From the NCBI GenBank assembly GCA_047629975.1, contig JBLHUT010000063.1, forward strand, positions 1 to 13,750: a stretch of 13,750 nucleotides of DNA, written 5' to 3'. The position numbers were made by a program, and so were the translations under genes. Every line of letters begins with the position of its first letter. The stretch's first letter is position 1. The stretch is from JBLHUT01 sp047629975 (GTDB lineage Bacteria > Pseudomonadota > Alphaproteobacteria > Rhodobacterales > Rhodobacteraceae). A model generated the notes under the pieces. The model ran no database searches. It worked only from the letters and a program-made list of their open reading frames with translations, and was not told the DNA's origin. Positions 6,220 through 12,128 of the stretch are shown piece after piece.

Positions 6220-7557
6220 CTACACATTCGCATAGATCTGGGCGATGCGCGCAACGGCGGCTTCGGGGGTCATCTCGACGCTTTCGCCAGTCCGTCTGCT
6301 GGTCAGTTCGACAACACCGTTCTTCAGCCCGCGCGGCCCCACGGTGATGCGCCATGGCAGACCGATCAGATCCATCGAGGCGAACTTCGCCCCCGCGCGT
6401 TCTTTGCGGTCATCATAAAGCGGGTCAAGCCCGAGTAGTTTGAGCGCCGAATACAGGCCCTCGCAGGCGCCATCTGCTTCTGCGTCGCCTTGCTTCAGGT
6501 TCACGATTCCGCAATGGAACGGCGTCACGCCCTCGGGCCAGATAATGCCCTTTTCGTCGTGGCTGGCCTCGATGATCGCCCCCAAAAGACGGCTGACCCC
6601 GATCCCGTGACTGCCCATGTGAACCGGTACGCGCGCACCGGTGTCATCGACAACGACTGCGCCCATGGGTTCGGAATACTTCGTCCCGAAGTAGAAAATC
6701 TGCCCCACCTCGATGCCACGTGCGGTGCGCTGTCGCGCCTCGGGGATGGCGGCAAATGCTGCGGCATCGTGGGTTTCGTCGGTACGCGCATAAAGCGATG
6801 TAAACTCTTCCATCACGCCTTTGCACTGAGCCACATCGTCATAATCGATCTCGCGGTCTCCGAGGCGGATGTCGGTCACGGCGCTATCGTAAAAGACTTC
6901 TGATTCGCCGGTCTCGGCAAGCACCAGAAACTCGTGCGTGTCATCGCCACCGATCGGGCCACTGTCGGCGCGCATCGGAATCGCCTGAAGGCCCATCCGC
7001 TCGTAGGTGCGCAAATAGCTGACCAGATGGCGGTTGTAGGCGTGCAACGCGTCCTCTTTGGTCAGATCGAAATTATAGCCGTCCTTCATCAGGAACTCGC
7101 GCCCCCGCATCACGCCAAACCGCGGACGCACCTCGTCGCGGAACTTCCACTGGACGTGATAAAGCGTCAGCGGCAGGTCTTTATAGCTGCCGACATGGGC
7201 GCGGAAAATGTCGGTGATCATTTCCTCGTTGGTCGGCCCGTACAGCAGATCGCGCCCGCCACGGTCCTTGATCCGCAACATTTCCTCGCCGTAATCGTCA
7301 TAGCGTCCGCTTTCCCGCCACAGGTCGGCCGGTTGCAGGGTCGGCATCAGCATCGCGATGTGACCCGCGCGCGCCTGCTCTTCGTGGACGATTTGCTCGA
7401 TTCGCTTGAGCACCTTGAAGCCCATGGGCAGCCAGGAATAAATTCCGGCCGCCTGCTGCCGGATCATTCCGGCACGCAGCATGTAACGGTGGCTGACGAT
7501 CTGGGCCTCCGACGGCGTCTCTTTGAGCACGGGCAGAAAATATCGGGTCAGACGCAT
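6220..7557 (-). CDS. proS: prolyl-tRNA synthetase, short alphaproteobacterial form
   Basis: Class II aminoacyl-tRNA synthetase that charges tRNA-Pro. The 445-residue protein shows the N-terminal QQAAGIYSWLPMGFKVL region (34-50, motif 1 area), TNEE (109-112), motif 2 FRDEVRPRFGVMRGREFLMK (139-158), the proline-site stretch GPIGGDDTHEFLVL (200-213), motif 3 GSHGIGVSRLLGAIIE (315-330) and an anticodon-binding domain (about 345-445). It is some 125 residues shorter than E. coli ProRS (572 aa). Only about 65 residues (about 220-285) sit where the roughly 180-residue editing (INS) domain would be, so cis-editing of mischarged Ala-tRNA is probably absent and would need a free-standing YbaK/ProX-type deacylase. 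The start at 7557 has GAGGG (7567-7571) 9 nt upstream. proS leads the leftward gene cluster. Confidence 0.95.
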   Translation of the reverse strand: MRLTRYFLPVLKETPSEAQIVSHRYMLRAGMIRQQAAGIYSWLPMGFKVLKRIEQIVHEEQARAGHIAMLMPTLQPADLWRESGRYDDYGEEMLRIKDRGGRDLLYGPTNEEMITDIFRAHVGSYKDLPLTLYHVQWKFRDEVRPRFGVMRGREFLMKDGYNFDLTKEDALHAYNRHLVSYLRTYERMGLQAIPMRADSGPIGGDDTHEFLVLAETGESEVFYDSAVTDIRLGDREIDYDDVAQCKGVMEEFTSLYARTDETHDAAAFAAIPEARQRTARGIEVGQIFYFGTKYSEPMGAVVVDDTGARVPVHMGSHGIGVSRLLGAIIEASHDEKGIIWPEGVTPFHCGIVNLKQGDAEADGACEGLYSALKLLGLDPLYDDRKERAGAKFASMDLIGLPWRITVGPRGLKNGVVELTSRRTGESVEMTPEAAVARIAQIYANV

Positions 7558-7636
7558 TGTTGGTATCCCTCAAGACTTGAACTGCCAATCTGGTAGGACA
7601 AAGCCCCGCTTGGTACAAGCCAACCCTACGCCTGCG

Positions 7637-7666
7637 CCTCTATCTTTTCGTGCCTCCATCTTTTCG
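7637..7666. repeat. tandem near-duplicate of a 14-bp unit (16-bp period)
   Basis: CCTCTATCTTTTCG (7637-7650) is followed at 7653-7666 by CCTCCATCTTTTCG, 13 of 14 identical, a 16-bp period. It is in the spacer upstream of proS, in a pyrimidine-rich tract. It could be a pair of protein-binding sites about 1.5 helical turns apart, or a replication-slippage product. Confidence 0.5.
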
Positions 7667-7686
7667 CGGCCCCCCTTTTTCGGGCG

Positions 7687-7714
7687 CCCGCCCGCAGCCC
7701 CCCGCCCGCAGACC
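7687..7714. repeat. tandem duplicate of a C-rich 14-bp unit
   Basis: CCCGCCCGCAGCCC (7687-7700) is directly followed by CCCGCCCGCAGACC (7701-7714), 13 of 14 identical. It lies 21 bp beyond the other tandem pair and overlaps the palindrome CGGGCGCCCG at 7681-7690. Slippage on a C-rich tract is a simple explanation. Confidence 0.5.
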
Positions 7715-7763
7715 CCCGACAGGTTTGCAAATGCGCCCGGTATTCCCGTGCAGGTCTATGCGC

Positions 7764-7807
7764 ACCGCACGGAAGAACCCCGTGCGGTCTGTGCGGCCCT
7801 TGCGCAC
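7764..7807 (+). repeat. two adjacent hairpins in the leader region of the AI-2E-type gene
   Basis: ACCGCACGG (7764-7772) pairs perfectly with CCGTGCGGT (7780-7788) across a 7-nt loop. It is immediately followed by GTGCG (7791-7795)/CGCAC (7803-7807) with a 7-nt loop. No T-run follows. They lie 110-150 nt before the start codon, so they may be in a 5' leader or may be operator palindromes. Confidence 0.45.
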
Positions 7808-7901
7808 GTCGGCCAAAGTCGGCCACAGGGTCTTGTGGCGGTACAAAACCCGCTGCACTCTTGAAAACCGGCGGCCTTTCAGCAATGTGAGGGTCAAACA
7901 A

Positions 7902-7907
7902 AAGGAG
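7902..7907 (+). promoter_or_regulatory. Shine-Dalgarno site fixing the start of the AI-2E-type gene
   Basis: AAGGAG lies 9 nt before the ATG at 7917. The frame is open upstream to an ATG at 7650, but that 89-residue extension is Pro/Arg-rich, crosses the repeats and hairpins and has no such site. Confidence 0.75.
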
Positions 7908-7916
7908 CCGCGCATC

Positions 7917-8999
7917 ATGGCATTGCCAGTTCAGGACCAGCTAAAATACTGGGGGCTCGCCTCGGCAGTGTTCTTTTTTGTGCTCTGGATGCTGGGCGAT
8001 GTTATCTTGCCGTTCATTCTGGGCGGGGCAATCGCCTATTGCCTTGATCCCATCGCGGACTGGTTCGAGCGAAAGGGGGCCAGCCGTGTGCTGGCTGTGA
8101 CGTTGATCACGCTGTTCGCGGTCGTCGCCTTTGTGATACTGGTGTTGATCGTCATTCCGCTTTTGATTGATCAAACCACCTCTTTGATCCGCAATGCGCC
8201 TCAGATATTTGCCAGCCTTCAGGTATTTCTGACAGATCATTTCCCATCGCTGCTTGAAAGCGGATCAACCATGCACCGCTCGATCCTGTCGATCGGAGAG
8301 ACGATCAGCGCAAAGGGCGGCGCGCTGCTCAATGGTGTTCTGTCGTCGTTCAGCGGCATCGTGAATATTCTTGTGCTGGTTTTCTTTGTGCCGGTGGTGG
8401 CTTTCTACCTGTTGCTCGACTGGGATCATATGATCGCGCGCGTCGATGAAATGTTGCCCCGCGACCACGCGCCGATCATCCGCGAAATTGCCACTCAGGT
8501 CGACCGGACATTGGCCGCGTTTATCCGGGGCCAAGGCACGGTGTGCCTGATTCTGGGAACCTATTATGCTGTTGCGCTGATGCTGGTCGGGTTGCAATTC
8601 GGCCTTGCTGTAGGATTTGTCGCAGGAATGATCTCGTTCATTCCGTTTGTCGGTGCAATTTTTGGCGGTGGTCTGGCGCTGGGGCTGGCGCTATTCCAGT
8701 TCTGGGGCGACTGGGTGTGGATCGGTGCTGTGGGAGCCATCTTTATGATCGGGCAGATGGCCGAGGGCAATGTGCTGACGCCGCGGCTTGTGGGAACGTC
8801 CGTTGGCCTGCATCCGGTCTGGTTGATTTTTGCGCTGTCTGCGTTCGGCGCGATCTTTGGTTTTGTCGGGTTGTTGGTTGCGGTACCGGTGGCCGCCTCG
8901 ATGGGCGTGGTCGCGCGAGTTGCTCTTGCGAAGTACAAATCAGGGCGGCTTTACCGCGGTCTGGAATCGCTACAGGACGACGATGATGACAGCAACTAG
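7917..8999 (+). CDS. AI-2E family transporter (PerM/YdiK-like membrane protein)
   Basis: A 360-residue inner-membrane protein of the AI-2E/PerM family (PF01594). Members include the autoinducer-2 exporter TqsA and Na+/H+ antiporter-like proteins, but most have no proven substrate. The N-terminus has two close hydrophobic spans (about 12-42), then one around residues 60-85, a soluble stretch (about 85-130), and a run of C-terminal helices. The family's C-terminal signature is clear: GMISFIPFVGAIFGGGLALG, then GNVLTPRLVGTSVGLHPVW (starting near residue 284), and FGFVGLLVAVPVAA. The C-terminus ends in a short acidic tail (DDDDDSN). The start is set by AAGGAG 9 nt upstream. It precedes hdaA by 45 bp on the same strand and is probably the first gene of that cluster. 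An AI-2 function should not be assumed from the family name. Confidence 0.9.
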   Translation: MALPVQDQLKYWGLASAVFFFVLWMLGDVILPFILGGAIAYCLDPIADWFERKGASRVLAVTLITLFAVVAFVILVLIVIPLLIDQTTSLIRNAPQIFASLQVFLTDHFPSLLESGSTMHRSILSIGETISAKGGALLNGVLSSFSGIVNILVLVFFVPVVAFYLLLDWDHMIARVDEMLPRDHAPIIREIATQVDRTLAAFIRGQGTVCLILGTYYAVALMLVGLQFGLAVGFVAGMISFIPFVGAIFGGGLALGLALFQFWGDWVWIGAVGAIFMIGQMAEGNVLTPRLVGTSVGLHPVWLIFALSAFGAIFGFVGLLVAVPVAASMGVVARVALAKYKSGRLYRGLESLQDDDDDSN

Positions 9000-9021
9000 G
9001 CGTGCGGCAAAATTGACTGCG

Positions 9022-9037
9022 ACCCTGTCGGCAGGGT
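9022..9037 (+). promoter_or_regulatory. hairpin covering the hdaA ribosome-binding site
   Basis: ACCCTG (9022-9027) and CAGGGT (9032-9037) form a perfect 6-bp stem with a TCGG tetraloop, extendable by one G-U pair. The only recognisable Shine-Dalgarno bases for hdaA, AGGG at 9033-9036 (8 nt before the ATG at 9045), are inside the right arm. As RNA this would hide the site. No T-run follows, so a terminator is less likely. Confidence 0.45.
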
Positions 9038-9044
9038 TTGCGCG

Positions 9045-9728
9045 ATGGCGTTGACCCCTCCCGAGCAGCTGACCTTTGATCTGCCTTTTCGGGCGGCGCG
9101 CGGGCGCGATGCGTTCTTTGTGTCTCCGGCCAATGCGATTGCGGTGGCACAGATCGACGACTGGGCGAACTGGCCCGCCGGCAAGCTGGCGCTGACCGGT
9201 CCTACAGGGGCTGGAAAAACCCACCTCGCCCATGTCTGGGCATCCGAAAGTGGCGCCGGAATTTTATCGGCAACCGCCCTGCCTGATCCCCCCGAGGGCG
9301 GTGTTTTTGTGGTCGAGGATATTCCCGACATCGCCGGAGATGCAGCCGCACAGGTGGCCTTGTTCCATTTTCACAACTCCGTTCTTGCCCACGGCGGCAA
9401 GCTGTTGCTGACAGGGCGCGGCGCACCGGGACGTTGGAAACTGGCGCTTCCCGATCTGGCCTCTCGGATGGCGGGCACGGCGTCGGTGCACCTCGAGCCG
9501 CCCGACGACGCCCTTTTGGCAGCGCTTCTGGTCAAGCTGTTCAATGACCGACAACTCGCCCCCTCGGCCGAGATGATCCGCTTTTTGCTGCCCCGCATGG
9601 AGCGTTCTTTTGTGGCCGCAGGCGGGCTGGTCGATGCGATCGACCGTGCCGCTCTGTCGAGTGGTCACAAGATCGGCCTGCGGCTTGCGGCGCAGGTACT
9701 GGACAAAATGGGCGATACTGCGCGATAA
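9045..9728 (+). CDS. hdaA: HdaA, DnaA-related regulator of replication initiation
   Basis: A 227-residue AAA+ protein equivalent to the DnaA ATPase domain without the DNA-binding domain. Hda/HdaA, bound to the DNA polymerase sliding clamp, promotes hydrolysis of DnaA-bound ATP and so prevents over-initiation (RIDA). Evidence: a clamp-binding motif QLTFDLP near the N-terminus (8-14), Walker A GPTGAGKT (52-59), Walker B VVEDI (89-93), a sensor I-like LLLTGR (120-125), the presumed Arg finger in LASRM (R141), and a C-terminal helical lid (about 155-215). There is no helix-turn-helix domain, which rules out DnaA itself. Length and domain layout match alphaproteobacterial HdaA. The gene lies 45 bp after the AI-2E-type gene and 40 bp before ppk. 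A hairpin overlies its ribosome-binding site. Confidence 0.9.
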   Translation: MALTPPEQLTFDLPFRAARGRDAFFVSPANAIAVAQIDDWANWPAGKLALTGPTGAGKTHLAHVWASESGAGILSATALPDPPEGGVFVVEDIPDIAGDAAAQVALFHFHNSVLAHGGKLLLTGRGAPGRWKLALPDLASRMAGTASVHLEPPDDALLAALLVKLFNDRQLAPSAEMIRFLLPRMERSFVAAGGLVDAIDRAALSSGHKIGLRLAAQVLDKMGDTAR

Positions 9729-9768
9729 CCGAGGCTTACCTTTCACTTTGCCGGCAGATATCGCTCTT

Positions 9769-11958
9769 ATGACCTCCACGCCACATCCCGCCGACTTTCT
9801 TGCCTCCGGCTTTGGGGCCCCGGTGACGCTGCCCGAAACCGACTTGTCGGGGCCGCAGCGGTTTTTCAACCGCGAACTCAGCTGGCTGGCGTTCAACTGG
9901 CGCGTTCTGGACGAGGCCCGCAACCCCAAAGTACCGTTGCTGGAGCGCGTGCGTTTTGTGTCGATCTCGGCCACCAATCTGGACGAGTTTTACACCGTCC
10001 GTGTGGCGGGCCTGCGCGAGCTGGTGCGCGAAGGCATCTCGACGCCTGCCGCCGATGGCAGCACCCCCGCACAGCAGCTTGTTCTGATCGACACCGAAGC
10101 GCGGCGCCTGCTGCACGCCCAACAAGACGTCTGGAACGATCTGCTCGAGGCCCTCGGCGAGGAAAACATCCAGATCATGGGCGCCGCAGAGCTGAACAAG
10201 GACGACCTTGCGTATCTGGCGGAATATTTCATGGCACAGGTCTTTCCGGTCGTGTCCCCGTTGGCAATCGACCCTGCCCACCCTTTTCCGTTTATCGCCA
10301 ACACCGGATTTTGCCTTGCCTTGCAGCTTGAGTCAAAAACCGGCCCCAAACGCGCCCTTCAGGCGCTTTTGCCGATCCCCGCGCAAGTACCCCGATTTGT
10401 GCCGCTGCCAGCCCCCGAAGGCACGCACCGGTTCTTGCCGATGGAGGCGTTGTTGCTGACCAATCTGGGGTCGCTGTTTCCGGGATATACCGCCAGAGGG
10501 CATTGCACCTTCCGGGTGCTGCGCGACAGCGATCTGGAGATCGAGGAAGAGGCAGAGGACCTTGTGCGCGAGTTCGAAACCGCGATCAAGCGGCGACGCC
10601 GCGGCGAGGTGATCCGGCTCAAGCTGTCCTCCGACGCTCCGCGCCCGCTGCGCAAGGTGATCATGGGTGAATTGCACGTGACCGATGACGAGGTCGTCGA
10701 AATCGACGGGCAGCTCGGTCTTGCCGACCTCAAGGAACTGGTGATCGACACCCGCCCCGACCTGATGTGGCCCAGCTATACATCGCGGGTGCCCGAGCGG
10801 GTTCAGGATCACGACGGTGACATGTTTGCCGCCATCCGCCAAAAGGACATGCTGCTGCATCACCCCTATGAAACCTTCGACATGGTCGTTCGTTTTTTGC
10901 GACAGGCCGCGCGCGATCCTAACGTGGTGGCGATCAAACAGACGCTTTACCGGACGTCGAAAGAAAGCCCGATCGTCGAGGCCCTGTGCGAGGCAGCCGA
11001 AGACGGCAAGTCGGTGACCGCGTTGGTCGAGCTGAAGGCGCGGTTCGACGAGGCCGCGAACATCCGCCAGTCACGCCGGCTGGAGCGTGCCGGAGCGCAT
11101 GTGGTTTACGGCTTCATGACCCTGAAAACCCATGCTAAAATCTCGACTGTGGTGCGACGCGAAGGCGAGGCTCTGGTCACGTACACCCATTACGGAACGG
11201 GAAACTATCACCCGATCACGGCCCGGATTTACACCGACCTGAGCTTTTTCACCTGCGATCCGGCACTTGGGCGTGATGCGACGAAGGTGATGAATTATCT
11301 TTCCGGCTACGCGCAGCCCGAGGGGCTGGAGAACCTCTCGATTTCGCCCATTTCGCTCAAATCGAAACTGCTCGAGATGATCGCCGCCGAAGCCGCGCAC
11401 GCACAGGTCGGCAAGCCGGCCGAGATCTGGGCAAAAATGAATTCCCTGATCGATAGCGAGGTCATCGACGCGCTTTATGCCGCCTCGCAGGCGGGTGTAA
11501 GGATAAGCCTTGTGATCCGGGGGATCTGCGGTTTGCGCCCCGGGCTTGCGGGCTTGTCGGAAAATATCCGCGTCAAATCCATCGTTGGCCGTTTTCTGGA
11601 GCATTCCCGCATCGTGTGTTTTGGCAATGGCTCCGGCCTGCCGTCGAAGAAGTCAAAGGTCTATATCTCGTCGGCGGACTGGATGGGGCGCAACCTGAAC
11701 CGGCGTGTCGAGACTTTGGTAGAAATCACAAACGCGACCGTAAAGGCCCAGATCGTTTCGCAGGTGATGGCTGCCAACCTTGCCGATGTGGCCCAAAGCT
11801 GGGTTTTGTCGGGCGACGGGCAATCCGTGCGCAACCCCGTGCCCGAAGGTGAGGCGGCGTTTAACTGCCACCGCTTTTTTATGGAAAATCCGTCCTTGTC
11901 AGGACGCGGCAGCGCCGGTGCGGCCGACGTGCCCGACCTGACCCATTCCATGGATTGA
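9769..11958 (+). CDS. ppk: polyphosphate kinase (PPK1)
   Basis: Reversible synthesis of long-chain inorganic polyphosphate from ATP, through a phosphohistidine intermediate. The 729-residue protein has the PPK N-domain (RFFNRELSWLAFN at 31-43, then SATNLDEFYTVRVAGLREL), the middle domain (HPFPFIANTGF), and the two catalytic C-domains. VVAIKQTLYRTSKESPIVEAL and ELKARFDEAANI precede the conserved His455 in LKTHAKI, equivalent to E. coli His435. THYGTGNYHPITARIYTDLS follows, and His612 in FLEHSRI corresponds to E. coli His592. Length is slightly above E. coli PPK (688 aa) and normal for alphaproteobacteria. The start at 9769 has no clear Shine-Dalgarno; the frame is open upstream into hdaA, and coupling to hdaA translation (40-bp gap) or a nearby TTG start at 9748 remain possible. 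ppx follows after 170 bp. Confidence 0.95.
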   Translation: MTSTPHPADFLASGFGAPVTLPETDLSGPQRFFNRELSWLAFNWRVLDEARNPKVPLLERVRFVSISATNLDEFYTVRVAGLRELVREGISTPAADGSTPAQQLVLIDTEARRLLHAQQDVWNDLLEALGEENIQIMGAAELNKDDLAYLAEYFMAQVFPVVSPLAIDPAHPFPFIANTGFCLALQLESKTGPKRALQALLPIPAQVPRFVPLPAPEGTHRFLPMEALLLTNLGSLFPGYTARGHCTFRVLRDSDLEIEEEAEDLVREFETAIKRRRRGEVIRLKLSSDAPRPLRKVIMGELHVTDDEVVEIDGQLGLADLKELVIDTRPDLMWPSYTSRVPERVQDHDGDMFAAIRQKDMLLHHPYETFDMVVRFLRQAARDPNVVAIKQTLYRTSKESPIVEALCEAAEDGKSVTALVELKARFDEAANIRQSRRLERAGAHVVYGFMTLKTHAKISTVVRREGEALVTYTHYGTGNYHPITARIYTDLSFFTCDPALGRDATKVMNYLSGYAQPEGLENLSISPISLKSKLLEMIAAEAAHAQVGKPAEIWAKMNSLIDSEVIDALYAASQAGVRISLVIRGICGLRPGLAGLSENIRVKSIVGRFLEHSRIVCFGNGSGLPSKKSKVYISSADWMGRNLNRRVETLVEITNATVKAQIVSQVMAANLADVAQSWVLSGDGQSVRNPVPEGEAAFNCHRFFMENPSLSGRGSAGAADVPDLTHSMD

Positions 11959-11988
11959 CCCGCAGCCGGGCCGTGCCGTCCTGTGGTT

Positions 11989-12016
11989 CGGCCTCGAAAT
12001 GCACTTGGGGAGGCCG
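11989..12016 (+). repeat. inverted repeat in the ppk-ppx spacer
   Basis: CGGCCTC (11989-11995) pairs perfectly with GAGGCCG (12010-12016) over a 14-nt loop, 30 bp after the ppk stop. It could end or stabilise the ppk transcript, but no T-run follows, so intrinsic termination is not supported. Confidence 0.35.
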
Positions 12017-12025
12017 CGATCAAAT

Positions 12026-12051
12026 GACGGGCTTTGACACGCGACGGGCTT
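12026..12051. repeat. 9-bp direct repeat upstream of ppx
   Basis: GACGGGCTT occurs at 12026-12034 and 12043-12051, a 17-bp period, both followed by TGA-like bases. It lies just upstream of the candidate ppx promoter and could be a regulator-binding pair. It does not resemble a PhoB box. Confidence 0.3.
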
Positions 12052-12067
12052 GAACAATCGTGACCGC

Positions 12068-12096
12068 TTGCACAAAAGGGTCGCGACGTGTGTAAA
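12068..12096 (+). promoter_or_regulatory. candidate sigma70-like promoter for ppx
   Basis: TTGCAC (12068-12073) and TGTAAA (12091-12096) are separated by 17 bp, which is ideal spacing, though the boxes match consensus only partly (about 3/6 and 4/6). The spacer contains the 8-bp palindrome GTCGCGAC (12080-12087). The ppx start codon is 33 bp downstream. Such matches are easy to find by eye, so this is tentative. Confidence 0.25.
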
Positions 12097-12128
12097 GTGC
12101 TCACGACGAGTGGACAAAGGACAGCGCA

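Larger units (their letters stand above)
7558..7916. other. 359-bp divergent spacer between proS and the AI-2E-type gene
   Basis: No gene supported. It must hold the promoters for both directions, but I could not pick a good -35/-10 pair on either strand. From proS outward it contains: the proS ribosome-binding site (7567-7571); a short palindrome GCTTG-gta-CAAGC (7608-7620); a pyrimidine-rich tract on the plus strand (about 7621-7720) with two short tandem duplications and the 10-bp palindrome CGGGCGCCCG (7681-7690); two adjacent hairpins (7764-7807); an 8-bp direct repeat GTCGGCCA at 7808-7815 and 7818-7825; and the AI-2E gene's ribosome-binding site at 7902-7907. Open minus-strand frames here (from 7901 and 7918) are Arg/Gly-rich and look non-coding. 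Confidence 0.6.

Noticed and set aside
7626..7918. Minus-strand frames in the proS/AI-2E spacer as possible small genes
   Set aside because: Composition tracks the repeats and hairpins, with no ribosome-binding site or family resemblance.
7917..8999. Quorum-sensing (AI-2) system
   Set aside because: Only the family name suggests it; no luxS, lsr or sensor gene is in the window, and PerM-family proteins have diverse or unknown roles.
12026..12051. PhoB box controlling ppx
   Set aside because: The repeat unit is GACGGGCTT at a 17-bp period; Pho boxes are CTGTCAT-like at 11 bp.
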